DNA of 64,000 nucleotides from Aedes albopictus (Eukaryota > Arthropoda > Insecta > Diptera > Culicidae), in the NCBI RefSeq assembly GCF_035046485.1, contig NC_085137.1, forward strand, positions 15,777,346 to 15,841,345, read 5' to 3'. Position 1 is the first letter of the stretch, and the number at the start of each line of letters is the position of its first letter. This document shows, piece after piece, positions 1 through 11,055 of the stretch. The notes below the pieces were generated by a model. The model was not told the DNA's origin, ran no database searches, and was given only the letters and a program-made list of their open reading frames with translations. A program made the translations under genes and the position numbers.

Positions 1-118
1 CCAGAATCACTGAAGGAATTTACGCAGAAATATCCGGTGCATATTAAAATCTGGGAGACATTTCAGCGAGAATTTCCAATGGAATTCATGTAGTAATTCT
101 TGCAGGTACTCTTGGAGT

Positions 119-649
119 ACTTTTAATGGTTTCGGCTTGCAGTCACAGAAATAAGCGTTGGTTCTGTTATTTCATCGCCGACGTTTCGATCCTCGGGTTT
201 GGATCTTCTTCAGGGCTCGAAGTTAACCAACTTGTGAAATGCCGTGTTTGCACGGAGGTATGTCGGGATTTTTGTGGAATGGCCTCATTAACATGTACCC
301 TTGTTAAATTAATGGGAAAATTAATTACTGGGGGTTTTTCTACACTGTCCGGAATTGCACTTTAAACGGATGTTTCACCGTCGAAGAACGGGAGACATCC
401 GTTTAAAGTGCAATTCCGGACAGTGTAGAAAAACCCCCAGTAATTAATTTTCCCATTAATTTAACAAGGGTACATGTTAATGAGGCCATTCCACAAAAAT
501 CCCGACATACCTCCGTGCAAACACGGCATTTCACAAGTTGGTTAACTTCGAGCCCTGAAGAAGATCCAAACCCGAGGATCGAAACGTCGGCGATGAAATA
601 ACAGAACCAACGCTTATTTCTGTGACTGCAAGCCGAAACCATTAAAAGT
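119..649. repeat. Near-perfect 531 bp palindrome (255 bp arms, 21 bp spacer)
   Basis: The left arm from ACTTTTAATGG at 119 to 373 is mirrored by 395-649. Translated frames on the two strands give the same 79-residue string, so the arms are essentially identical. The spacer (374-394) is TTCACCGTCGAAGAACGGGAG. No target duplication or family terminus was recognised. The flanks (1-118 and about 655-830) are both degenerate GAA/GGA-type minisatellite, so the palindrome interrupts one array. It is either a foldback element or a recent local inverted duplication. Confidence 0.9.
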
Positions 650-654
650 CCCAC

Positions 655-1423
655 CAAAATCAGTCATCCAAGTAACAACTCTTGGAGTAGTTCGTGAAGA
701 AACGCCTAATAGGAAGCCAGCAAGAGTTTGAAGAGAATCACTGGAAGAATTTCTAAAAGAGTACTTCGAAGAGTTTTTGACGGAATCCCTCGAAAAATTT
801 CTTAAGAAATTCCTTGGGGATTTTCTCTTAAGTTCGACACTCGGTCGGAAACCATATGGTTCACCGACCGAATGATGTTGTCCTGAAATTGGATGATCGC
901 CAGATGAAAATTGAATGCCGACCATTTGATCGACCAATTCTTTTTTCTAGCGATGGATAATAAAAAATATTTTTCTAACCATTCCAAAAAGATGTGCGTT
1001 GATGGGCCTGGGTGCCCTTGCTAGCACCTTTTTTCAAAAACTGGCATGTCCAAAATTAGGACACGCGATTAAAACTTCGTCAACGTTGCGAGTATAATAA
1101 TCAAGGAGCTTGTTACGCTATCGATGCATATGTTTGGAGCAACTGTGTCGCCTTCGCTATGCAATCAGTATGCATTCACACAGCGTGCGTCGACTCATAC
1201 ATGAATGAGATGATCGTGATTCGATTGTAGGATGATAGAACTACGACTGATTCGTCATACCAAAACACGATTTTGATTATTTGGACTGGATGGTCAGACA
1301 AATCAGTCGATTGCGGGATGGGGTTTTTGTTCAGTGTACGTGCTTTTGCTTTTCTGATCAGAAAGTTTCGTCCATGCTGACCCTGAGGGAGAGTGAGTAT
1401 CTCGAGAAGGAGTCTGGAGGGTA
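655..1423. other. Degenerate minisatellite (to about 830) then unclassified DNA
   Basis: Up to about 830 the sequence repeats GAAGAATTT/GGAATCCCT-like units, continuing the array seen at 1-118. From 840 to 1423 I see no gene, terminal repeat or RNA; only short chance frames are open. Confidence 0.5.
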
Positions 1424-1673
1424 ACAACTGAGTGCTGCTTACAAGATACTCAAACTCGATCAAATTTTATGCCGCCGTCTATCACCGATTGCAAGAGAAT
1501 TCGTGGGGCAATATCAAACTGGGTGAATGTGATCATGGGTGATCGCGCTACAACGGAACAGATGTTCGCCATCCGCTCGGTGTTACAGGAATACCACGAA
1601 TACAATGTGCCCACACATCGCTTGTTTATCGATTTTAAATCGGCGTATGATACAATCGATCGAGACCAGCTAT

Positions 1674-2152
1674 GAGCATGAGCATGAGCATGAACAAAGA
1701 TGACCGCACAATTCGTAGTTCCCAAGCAACACACATGTTATATAAAAGTTACGACAGCGCAAGTTATGGTTGTATAGAAGTTTATTTTACGTTATTTCAA
1801 CACAATGTTAGAATTACGTAAAATAAACTTCTATACAACCAAAACTTGCGCTGTCGTAACTTTTATATAACATGTGTGTTGCTTGGGTTGCTACTCCGTG
1901 ATTGACCAGAGCAATCGAAATTGAACAAAGAACCAATGAATAGGGCTTGGGACTAGCTTACTATTCTAAATGTACACACTTCGAGAACCCTCAGGGAGGA
2001 GAAACTTTAAGCCCATTCCACGCAGGAATACTCACTACATGGAACAACACAATACTAAACAAAAGACTAAACACTAAACAACCACGCATATATTGTTTTC
2101 GTTTTCGCGCGATACAATAGCGAATGCGATCGATTATGCTGCGATGCACTCC
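1674..2152 (-). mobile_element. Retroposon insertion in the dead RT, (CATGCT)n-tailed, with 23 bp target duplication
   Basis: The RT sequence TACAATCGATCGAGACCA...GCTAT occurs at 1651-1673 and again at 2153-2175, 23 of 23 identical, and RT homology resumes exactly there. The inserted DNA, read on the minus strand, ends in a hexamer tail CATGCTCATGCTCATGCTC. Upstream of the tail it carries TAGTCCCAAGC and GTTGGTTCTTTGT, shared with the insertion at 12367-13132. A long target duplication plus a simple-repeat 3' tail is the signature of target-primed reverse transcription. No coding capacity is seen. It is either a SINE or a 5'-truncated LINE 3' end. Confidence 0.8.
1721..1887. mobile_element. 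167 bp palindromic MITE, CCCAAG termini, nested in the retroposon
   Basis: Inverted arms of about 70 bp begin CCCAAGCAACACACATG and pair through a short loop near 1793-1815. Removing 1721-1887 plus one TT restores GTAGTTGCTACTCC, so the element made a 2 bp TT duplication. The same CCCAAG(C/T)AAC end and a 2 bp duplication are seen in the element at 31822-32742. This is the third layer here: RT, then retroposon, then MITE. Confidence 0.85.
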
Positions 2153-3210
2153 TACAATCGATCGAGACCAGCTATCATGGTAGATTATGTACGAGTACGG
2201 ATTCTCACATAAACTGATACGATTGATCAAGGCGACGATGGATCGAGTGATGTGTGTAGTTCGAGTATCAGGGACACTCTCGAGTCCCTTCGAATATCGC
2301 AGAGGGCTACGGTAAAGTAATGGTCTTTCGTGGTTGCTGTTTAACATTGCTTTAGATAAACACGAGTGGAATGATTTTCACGAAGTCCGTACGGTTTGGT
2401 TTCGCCGATGGTATTTTTATTATAACTCGCAAATGCCAGGCGAATCGGATTATTCATTAATGGATCGAATACACCATAAATTATGTCAAAGGGCTCAAAG
2501 ATTTTTCGTACCCACCACCTCGAATCCCTACCGATGGTGAGGAAATCGAGGTGAATGAAAAATTCGTCTACTTGGGCTCACTGATGACCGCCGACAACGA
2601 CATCAGCATCGACATTTAGAGACATATTGTGGCAAGAAATCGAGCCTTTTTTGGACTCCGCCGTCACACGAAGTTAACTATCTACAAAACGCAGATTTGA
2701 CCGGTAGTCCTCTATGGGTACGAAGCATTGGCCCTACGTGCAGAAACCAACGCGCCCTTGGAGTTATCGAACGGAAGGTGTTGTGTACCATGTACGGCAA
2801 AGTGCAGATGTAAGCCGAGACTTGGAGAAGGCGAATGAACCACGAGCTACATCAGCTGCTGAGAGAACCGGCATCAGCCATACCGCGAAAATCGGGAGGC
2901 TACGGTGGGCGAGTCACGTTATCAGGATGTCGGATAGCAACCCGACTAAAATGGTTCTCGAGAGTCATCCGACTGGTACAAGAAGACGTATGGAGCGCAG
3001 CGAGCTAGGTGGGTCGACCAAGTGGAGGACGATTTGTGGACCTTTTGCAGAGTGCGGAACTGGAGAAGCACAGACATGGACCGAGTAGAGACGACTCCTA
3101 CCTACATCAGAGGACACTCAGGCCTCCCCTGTTGGGGAAATAAAGTCACACTGCGTCCAATAAGCTGAACTTTTGTGGCATACACTCAGGCCTTAGTCTG
3201 ATCGGTAAAG

Positions 3211-4216
3211 TAAGTTTTCAGGGCACTGTTTGAGCCCATTCTGGTACATTTATGCGCCAAAGCCTTCACTCGACGTTAACATTCATCGGCGTTAATTTGA
3301 AGCCCATTAAGTTCCCTAATAACTTCAACCCTGTTTTCAATCCAGCAGCATGTGTCAGAGGCTGCTGTTAGTAGATACGTAGATCTAATAATGAGTATTC
3401 GGTTCGACCGACATCGAATAACACCGGAAAAACGTGGATGTTGGATCTATCGAATCTATCACCGAAACGCTTCATTGAGATGCGATCCGCTTGAGCTCCA
3501 TGTAGGTACAAAATGCACACAACATTGGCCATAGATGGGTAGACCATCCTTCCAGTCGTCAGTATGAAATCCACGGCTCTGATTCAATAAAGTCATGGTG
3601 CACACCCGAGCAGACGTATATAAGCATCCTTTCAGTTAATTATGACCATGGTACTCAGAACTGACTGGAACTTCATTCACATTTTCTACAACTTATTAGT
3701 GAGCTTATAACAACAAATGCACCGAATCAGTTCGAGATGTAAATTCTGAACATTCGCACTAGAACCAACTAAACTTCTACTCGGGTTAATCTGATTCTGG
3801 GACCCCGAACCGTACAGAGGACGACGCCGCATCAACTGAGGTGTGTTAATTTCCCAAAGTGCGTTCCACCGCTCGCTCCAGACTTGGTTGGCGTGAAACA
3901 AACGCATTCAAAATCCGGCAGAGTGAAGATAATGAAACCCTTGTGCTCATCTGGCTGAGGTTATGAAATTTAGTGTAAAGCTCTGCCGCTGTCACCTCAT
4001 CAGCACATGCAGTGATTCACACTCCTGGAGCCCGGAGACTTCCTTTGGAGATAATTAAATCGATATAAATTTAAACATGGAGTGTTAGACGGGCCCAAAA
4101 TAGACCGGGTGTGAAATTTCAAACACTAGTCCTTGAAATGACAGTTTTAGTAATCATTATGAACAAATGTGGTGCATGGGAGGGCACTGCTGCATTTGTA
4201 CACACTTAATTTTGAT
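3211..4216. other. Unclassified DNA
   Basis: About 1 kb between the dead RT and a small MITE. No convincing open frame, inverted repeat or known repeat end was seen. Confidence 0.4.
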
Positions 4217-4403
4217 TACCGAGTTCGGTATTTTTTTGACGAGATTAAAACTGCTGAGCACCGAACTCGTTCAGCAAAAATGCATTGTTTACGTTTTCCA
4301 TACGATTTTGACAGTTGGTTTACTGAACCTCAGTAAAATCGATTACCGAAACTACCGAGATTGTACTGCTGTTATAATCTCGTCAAAAAAGTACCGAACA
4401 GGC
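4217..4403. mobile_element. Small MITE, about 187 bp, 40 bp imperfect inverted ends
   Basis: The left end around GTTCGGTATTTTTTTGACGA and the right end, inverted, GTTCGGTACTTTTTTGACGA differ at one base in 20 and extend further with mismatches. The interior is non-coding. A target duplication was not identified. Confidence 0.65.
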
Positions 4404-5644
4404 AATTCAGAAACAAGTGTGTAAAGTGCTGAGATAATTCAAAGCGAGGCTGCAAGATATTTGTATGGTTCCTCATACAACATTCTAGGCTTGTATTTTT
4501 CCCAGCCTTTACACGTAAGCTTGAACCACTCTAACATGGACATGGATGCAGGAAGGCAGCCAAGCATGCAGACTCCATCGAACCCAAAAGGGGATTTCTT
4601 CCAGCCAATCGAATCCTGCCGCCCCCTTGCAAACGAATATTGTGCTAATGTGCTCCCTGGCATGTGCGTGCGTTTGTCCGTCCGTGTGTTCAATGAGGGT
4701 GAAAATTAACAAGGCATAAATAATCTCCTCCCTCGTCGTTGTTACTACTCTCGTTACAAAGATGGGCCCCAAAAATAGCGAAACGACTCCGACTCTACGG
4801 AATTATCCCCAACCCTAGCGCCAAGCAGCCACATTTGCATGCACCGAGTCCGGAGAGGCTAGCTACTATTGTGTTGTGTAGTCGTCAGGCTCCATTTGGA
4901 AGCTACAAAAGTGATTTGAAAGTTTGATGGGAGATTTATTTCGTTGGCCCAAAACGACGACGTCCGTCGGTTGGGATGCGAGCGGCGATGGATGCCCTTC
5001 GGCTGGCTGACGGTAATGTGATAGATTGTGTAGCGGCTAATGGACTAGACAGACCAAGTGAACCGCAGGACAATCAACCCGGTCGAGCCCGGAAAGAGAT
5101 CTGGGGTTGTGTAATCCCTTGAAATTGTGTTATAGTTGGATGGAAATGGGATTATTAAGTATTAGAAGACCTCCGGTTCATCTGGGGATTTTGTATGGAC
5201 TTCTTTTCAATCTAAAACAATGGCCTAATACAGGTAAGCTTCTGTATGAGGTACACATTGATAATCAGATTAAACGTTTCAGCGAATCAAATTTGATGCA
5301 GGATGAATCTTTTGGAGCCTATAAAAGACAATTCCATTTCTGTGTTATGAGGCAGGGAAATGTCTATCTTTTTTGTACTACTCAAATGCTCATCGAAGTG
5401 CTGCTTCCACCTTTCGATCACTTCACGGCAGTTTGTCAAAGAGGCTCCAGTCATAATTCATTTTGGAAGAAACAAGTTTACTAGGTTCAGTTTGCATTGT
5501 TCAACGGTCTTTCCAATACCTTATTCCTGAACTGACGTTGTTGATTGGGGCCCATTCACAAACTTCGTAGCCTTAAACGATGAGTGTCGGCTAATGCCTA
5601 CGCTCCATTAAAAAAATCCATAAAAAGAATCCTCCAGAAGGACC
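4404..5644. other. Repeat-poor, unassigned DNA
   Basis: Sequence complexity is normal, with GC-richer patches near 4540-4680 and 4950-5090. The longest open frame (5107-5481, 125 codons, plus) matches no family I know and lacks the composition of the Bruno-like exons. Nothing else is supported. Confidence 0.4.
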
Positions 5645-7100
5645 ACCTACCACTCACCGGTCAGACTAAGGCCTGAGTGCCTTCTGTTGTTCGTAGAAGT
5701 CATCTTCATTCGACTCTGTCCATGGCTATGCGTCTCCAGTTCCGCACTCTGCGTAGGGTCTGCAGATCGTCCTCCACTTGTTCGACCCACCTAGCTCGCT
5801 GCGCTCCACGTCTTCTTGTACCGGTCGGATGACTCTCGAGAACCATTTTAGTCAGGTTGCTATCCGACATCCTGATGACGTGACCCGCCCTCCGTAGCCT
5901 CCCGATTTTCGCGGTATGGACGATGGTTGGTTCTCTCAGCAGCTGATGCAGCTCGTGGTTCATTCGCCTTCTCCAAGTCCCGTCTTCCATCTGCACTCCG
6001 CCGTAGATGGTACGCAACACCTTCCGTTCGAAAACTCCAAGGGCGCGTTGGTCCTCTGCACGTAGGGTCCATCTTTCGTGCCCATAGAGGACGACCGGTC
6101 TAATCAGCGTTTTGTAGATAGTTAACTTCGTGTTACGGCGAACTTTATTCGATCGTAGAGTTCTGCGGAGTCCAAAGTAGGCACGATTTCCTGCCACAAT
6201 GCGCCTCTGAATTTCTCTGCTGTTGTCGTTGTCGTCGGTCACCAGTGAGCCCAAGTACACGAATTCTTCAACCGCCTCGATTTCATCACCGTCGATATGA
6301 ATTCGGGGTGGCGGGCGCGGTGATTCCTCCCTGGAGCCCTTTGCCATCATGTACTTTGTCTTCGACACATTAATAACTAGTCCGATTCGTCTGGCTTCAC
6401 TCTTTAGTCGGATGTACGTTTCCGCCATCGTCTCAAATTTACGAGCAATAATATCAATATCATCGGCGAAACCAAGCAGCTGAACGGACTTCGTGAAAAT
6501 CGTCCCACTCGTGTTTAACCCCGCTCTTCTTATTACACCCTCTAAAGCAATGTTGAACAGCAAGCACGAAAGACCATCACCTTGCCGTAACTCTCTGCGA
6601 GATTCGAAGGGACTCGAGAGTGTCCCTAATACTCGAACTACGCACATCACTCGATCCATCGTTGCCTTGATCAATTGTATCGGTTTATCCGCGAATCCGT
6701 ATTCGTGCATAATCTGCCATAGCTGTTCTCGATCGATTGTATCATACGCCGATTTGAAATCGATGAACAAGTGATGTGTGGGCACGTTGTATTCGCGGCA
6801 TTTCTGCAACACCTGGCGGATGGCGAACATCTGGTCCGTTGTAGCGCGTTCACCCATAAATCCAGCCTGATATTGCCCCACGAACTCTCTTGCAATCGGT
6901 GATAGACGGCGACATAAAATTTGGGATAGTACCTTGTAGGCAGCGCTCAGTAGTGTGATCGCGCGATAGTTCCCGCAATCCAACTTGTCGCCGTTTTTGT
7001 AGATGGGACACACGATACCTTCCATCCATTCCTCCGGTAATACTTCCTCCTCCCAAATCATGGTAACCCAGTGTAGTGCTCTCACCAGTGCACTAAGGGG
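5645..7100 (-). mobile_element. 5'-truncated RTE-like LINE copy (whole element)
   Basis: Beyond the RT stop codon a short 3' UTR runs to about 5645 and carries the sequence CAGGCCTTAGTCTGACCGG (minus strand). Nearly the same sequence follows the dead copy on the plus strand near 3189, so it marks the shared 3' end of the family. Homology to RT stops near 7097, giving a classic 5'-truncated copy. No target-site duplication was recognised. Confidence 0.8.
5706..7097 (-). CDS. RTE-like non-LTR retrotransposon reverse transcriptase, 5'-truncated but open frame
   Basis: The minus strand holds an uninterrupted frame of about 460 codons ending MDRVE-stop. It starts inside the RT palm (ALHWVTMIWEEEVLPEEW), so the endonuclease domain and first RT blocks are missing. 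Visible RT blocks are CGNYRAITLL, then GERATTDQMFAIRQVLQ, then HHLFIDFKSAYDTIDREQLW, RQGDGLSCLLFNIALEGVIRR, and the catalytic LLGFADDIDIIAR with both Asp residues present. The C-terminal part (RARWVEQVEDDLQTLR...NW) is typical of RTE-clade elements such as those described from Aedes. The open frame despite truncation implies recent insertion. The product cannot mobilise itself without the endonuclease. The first Met of the open frame (7083-7085) is internal to the RT and is not the natural start. Confidence 0.9.
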   Translation of the reverse strand, partial: LSALVRALHWVTMIWEEEVLPEEWMEGIVCPIYKNGDKLDCGNYRAITLLSAAYKVLSQILCRRLSPIAREFVGQYQAGFMGERATTDQMFAIRQVLQKCREYNVPTHHLFIDFKSAYDTIDREQLWQIMHEYGFADKPIQLIKATMDRVMCVVRVLGTLSSPFESRRELRQGDGLSCLLFNIALEGVIRRAGLNTSGTIFTKSVQLLGFADDIDIIARKFETMAETYIRLKSEARRIGLVINVSKTKYMMAKGSREESPRPPPRIHIDGDEIEAVEEFVYLGSLVTDDNDNSREIQRRIVAGNRAYFGLRRTLRSNKVRRNTKLTIYKTLIRPVVLYGHERWTLRAEDQRALGVFERKVLRTIYGGVQMEDGTWRRRMNHELHQLLREPTIVHTAKIGRLRRAGHVIRMSDSNLTKMVLESHPTGTRRRGAQRARWVEQVEDDLQTLRRVRNWRRIAMDRVE

Positions 7101-7417
7101 ATTCAGGTGGCCAAAAAACGAAAATTGACTTTATTCAATTTGATATTTATGTTCGGTAGTTGGAAGAAGATTACTTGGACCAGTAAACCCTAGAATATTA
7201 GTTTGCTAATCCCTATACTCAGTCTTGTGCATTATCACCATCATAACACAAAAAAGCCGCAACATCAACATTGCCCTTCTTCCTCCATCAACGCTACAGC
7301 CGACCGTCTCTATGTTGCTAACGAACACATTCGAGACGAACGCACTGATACGGTGGCTGCCGCCGCCACGCTCTTTCTCTGCAAATCTCCTGAGCAGCCG
7401 AACGAGCCGAACGCTTC
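7098..7417. other. Unclassified spacer
   Basis: About 320 bp between the truncated 5' end of the RTE-like copy and the TTAA of the large palindrome. No feature seen. Confidence 0.4.
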
Positions 7418-8291
7418 TTAAGGCCCCTTAGCGTGTCATCGCAAAATGGCTTCTTCAAAATCATTGACCGAAATCAACTTAACACAACATTGCACCAATA
7501 CATGTTTGTAAAAAATCGACACTTATCTTATTCTATAAAATAATCAATTTCACGCGAGATATTCGGCATAAAAATGTATTCACACTACTTCAAATACAAG
7601 CCTCTTTCCAAGTAATCACGATTACTAAGCATTAGTTCACTCGAAAGTAGACATTTTTAACGATTTGTTTCGACCGCACTAAAATGTGGTTGGCGGTGTT
7701 TACCACCCACCGCAGTACCGACGACGACGACGGCAGCGCGGTGATGTCTTTTGGCGCGCACAATCATCGATCATTGCACGCAGTGATGTCGATCCTGCTG
7801 GCCAAAGCATCAATGAAATTGATCGACATCAATTAAAAAATCCAATCAAACACATTGGTTATGTGTTATAAAATCAAAAATAATTTGTGGGGTTATTATT
7901 TTTTAACTTTTTTACCACAATTGTTAGTGAAATAAGCAAAGCATTATAATTTACGAAATCTTCACCAAGCGGTCCGCTAGCACTGCTGTTGCAGCAAACA
8001 TAAACAGTGAGAGAGCGTACCAAAATAATTCGATCATTTCTAGCTTGTTACACAAAAAATCTAACATTTTTCGTGACATTTGGATATGTTTCCTTGTTAT
8101 TCATTGAAGTAGAGTAGTTTACTGCTTGAGTTGCTTTCAAATGATTCATATTCTCGAAATGTTTACATTGGAGGTACCGAGACAAAGAGGTGCTATTTTT
8201 GTTTGTTTGTTTATGGAATTGGTATAGAAAGGCTACACAATAGCCTGGTACACGGTATATAGGGAAAATACAAAAAATGGAAAAACACAAG

Positions 8292-8919
8292 CTCCTGTAT
8301 ACTTTTTAAGTTCCACTTTGGTCCCATATCAGCTGTGCAAAATTTCAGATCGATCGGAAAAACTATATTTTAGCGCCCGCCATTCTTAGTTTTTCATACG
8401 ATTTACTATGGGGAAATTTTACTCCTGCAAAGAAAAATCGCTAGTAGTCACCCCTAGATCTCTAAAAATAGTTCGATGAATGATTTCTGTAGAAAACTTT
8501 ACTAGGAATCAGACCTCCGAAGACAGCAAACCGATGCAACGTTCGTGGAAAAAGTTATTAGGCCTCATCCGATCGATAAAATGACGAGATTTTATTATTT
8601 ATTGTTATTCCTTACATGTTAAACCGCGTTTGCATGCTATTCGGTTTTCAGTTAATAACTTTTTCCACATGCCTTAAATCGCTTTGCGGTCTTCGGAGGG
8701 TTGGTTCCTCGTAAAATTTCCAGCAGAAATCATTCATCGATTTATTTTTAGGGGTTAAGGGGCAACCTGTGGCGATTTTTCTTTGAAAAAGTGATTTTCC
8801 CCATAGTAAATCGTATGAAAAATTAAAATGGCTGGCGCTAAAATATAGTTTCTCCGATCGAGCTGAAATTTTGCACAGTTGATATGGGGCCAAAATGGAA
8901 CTCAAAAAGTATACAGGAG
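8292..8919. repeat. Inner palindrome (about 628 bp) inside the 2.5 kb foldback
   Basis: CTCCTGTATACTTTTT at the left is mirrored by AAAAAGTATACAGGAG at the right, with about 300 bp imperfect arms around an AT-rich centre near 8575-8640. The arms carry TGTGCAAAATTTCAG and GATTTACTATGGGGAAA, which recur in the foldback at 60591-61963, so the two belong to one diverged family. Confidence 0.8.
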
Positions 8920-8946
8920 TAAAACGTCTTTTTGTGTCCCACGCTA

Positions 8947-9112
8947 CTACACAACTACTATCGTGCTTGATGATTGTTTGGAATAAGAATCAAATAAGAA
9001 GAGCAAAATTTGAGCTGACACGCTTAGGCCCCTTAGCGTGTCAGCTCAAATTTTGCTCTTCTTATTTGATTCTTATTCCAAACAATCATCAAGCACGATA
9101 GTAGTTGTGTAG
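8947..9112. repeat. 166 bp palindrome whose centre is two element ends joined head to head
   Basis: Arms of 77 bp (8947-9023 and 9036-9112) surround TTAGGCCCCTTA. The centre reads TGACACGCTTAGG followed by CCCCTTAGCGTGTCA, that is, two copies of the outer element's own terminus facing each other. The right arm runs into the outer right arm at 9107. Confidence 0.85.
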
Positions 9113-9927
9113 CCTTTCTATACCAATTCCATAAACAAACAAACAAAAATAGCACCTCTTTGTCTCGGTACCTCCAATGTAAACATTTCGAGAATATGAA
9201 TCATTTGAAAGCAACTCAAGCAGTAAACTACTCTACTTCAATGAATAACAAGGAAACATATCCAAATGTCACGAAAAATGTTAGATTTTTTGTGTAACAA
9301 GCTAGAAATGATCGAATTATTTTGGTACGCTCTCTCACTGTTTATGTTTGCTGCAACAGCAGTGCTAGCGGACCGCTTGGTGAAGATTTCGTAAATTATA
9401 ATGCTTTGCTTATTTCACTAACAATTGTGGTAAAAAAGTTAAAAAATAATAACCCCACAAATTATTTTTGATTTTATAACACATAACCAATGTGTTTGAT
9501 TGGATTTTTTAATTGATGACGATCAATTTCATTGATGCTTTGGCCAGCAGGATCGACATCACTGCGTGCAATGATCGATGATTGTGCGCGCCAAAAGACA
9601 TCACCGCGCTGCCGTCGTCGTCGTCGGTACTGCGGTGGGTGGTAAACACCGCCAACCACATTTTAGTGCGGTCGAAACAAATCGTTAAAAATGTCTACTT
9701 TCGAGTGAACTAATGCTTAGTAATCGTGATTACTTGGAAAGAGGCTTGTATTTGAAGTAGTGTGAATACATTTTTATGCCGAATATCTCGCGTGAAATTG
9801 ATTATTTTATAGAATAAGATAAGTGTCGATTTTTTACAAACATGTATTGGTGCAATGTTGTGTTAAGTTGATTTCGGTCAATGATTTTGAAGAAGCCATT
9901 TTGCGATGACACGCTAAGGGGCCTTAA

Positions 9928-11055
9928 CAGTCGTTCCGACGCAGAGCTATGTCACTCACTGCTGGGTGACTCTCATCTGAAAGGGTCCGGATGAAGGTCA
10001 ATTTGTTAAGTAGTATTGCATGGCGCAGCAAACACAAACATAGCACGCTCTATAAATATAATGCAAGGCGTAGAACAAAAACTCGCTTCGGTGTTCCATC
10101 GTGTGGTTAAAAAACAAGAGACGATCGCTGCTGCTGGATGTGGTTGACTCTGCATTGAACGAGGGTTGGCTTGAGTGGCTTTTGCGTGAATCGATTATGT
10201 TTCGACGGACTGCGTTTGTCGTATGAAGTGATGGTTAAAGCAAGTGTCGTTCGACATTAAGGACAGACTTTTTAGAATCCCAATATGGCCGCCACAATAG
10301 CCGACTTTGGCATCTACTCACGATTTTGAGGGCACGAATCTCTTCGTAAACAAAACCAGCGCATCTGAGCTTCTTATTTTAAGCTTATTACAAGTGAGCA
10401 AGAACAGAATAATAAAATGCATTGTTGTTTGATACTTGCTTCTTGAGATTTGTGCGTCTGAAGTTTTGATGCACTGTTGAAGCGGGGTTTCAAGACGTTT
10501 GTCCTTAACCATCCTGAAACTGCACAACCCTGCCTATACTTATCGAGATTTTGGCAGCAGAATGAGACCATTGCAAATTTTTAGTAAAACTAATGAAATG
10601 TTCAATTTCGCATATCTTCGGCTTAAATAAAAAATGTTAAACTTTGAAAGTAGTTTCTAAAAGCTTGCTTATAAACCTTTCGAATGACGTATCAGACGCA
10701 GAAATATTGATTGTAAAACGATTAAATGATGCAACATTAAAAAATTCAAAGTTTTCACATACAAACCGTTCCATACAAAAAAAATCGCTGAGTTTCGCTT
10801 CGGGACTACTTTTATGTCTTTGTTTAGGATCCCCGGGAGGCATTGAAATCAAATTTGGCTCCTACTAGCTGCTATTCTGCAACTCCAATCATGTTGTCGG
10901 CGATAATTGAGATATTGCTATATAAAATCACCCTATTGGCCATTAAATACCTCTGAGGAAACATTTGGTCGTCATGGCCGCTTAGTGCAGTCTAAATCTG
11001 GTCTTGGATCTCTTAGCGAAGTGTGTTTTTACGAATTGGAATCCATTTAGTAAAT
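9928..11055. other. Unclassified DNA
   Basis: About 1.1 kb. The sequence CAATATGGCCGCCACAATAG (10281-10300) looks like a dispersed insect repeat, but I cannot place it. No credible coding frame. Confidence 0.4.

Larger units (their letters stand above)
1424..3210 (+). pseudogene. Decayed second copy of the same RTE-like reverse transcriptase
   Basis: In shifting plus-strand frames the same RT blocks appear in order as in the 5706-7097 copy: AAYKIL and CRRLSPIAREF (about 1430-1505), then HRLFIDFKSAYDTIDRDQL (about 1618-1675), RLIKATMDRVMCVVRV (about 2218-2268), the active site (about 2398-2425) and the C-terminal MDRVE-stop near 3090. Part of the palm between about 2330 and 2390 is deleted. 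The catalytic FADD is changed to FADG. A 479 bp insertion splits it at 1674-2152. After the stop, two copies of CAGGCCT within about 70 bp mark the family 3' end. Opposed to the open copy at 5.65-7.1 kb, it forms a widely spaced inverted pair. Confidence 0.88.
7418..9927. mobile_element. 2.5 kb foldback element with 821 bp arms and TTAA flanks
   Basis: TTAA at 7418-7421 and at 9924-9927 flank ends reading GGCCCCTTAGCGTGTCA. The left arm 7418-8238 is mirrored by 9107-9927. In the stretch 7686-7871 versus 9474-9659 the two translated frames are identical residue for residue, and the one base change I noticed is silent. TTAA duplication is used by piggyBac-like and Kolobok-like transposases, so the element is probably a non-autonomous passenger of such a family. 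No transposase frame is present. The centre (8239-9106) holds two further palindromes. Confidence 0.88.

Noticed and set aside
126..657. Two identical small proteins encoded on opposite strands (126-365 plus, 403-657 minus)
   Set aside because: They are the same sequence read from the two arms of the 119-649 palindrome; there is no start context, homology or independent support.
5107..5481. 125-codon frame
   Set aside because: No recognisable family and ordinary AT-rich composition; chance open frames of this length are expected in 64 kb.
7686..9659. Paired 61-codon frames rich in Arg
   Set aside because: Mirror images from the arms of the 2.5 kb foldback. The Arg run comes from a CGACGACGA tract. 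Not a gene.
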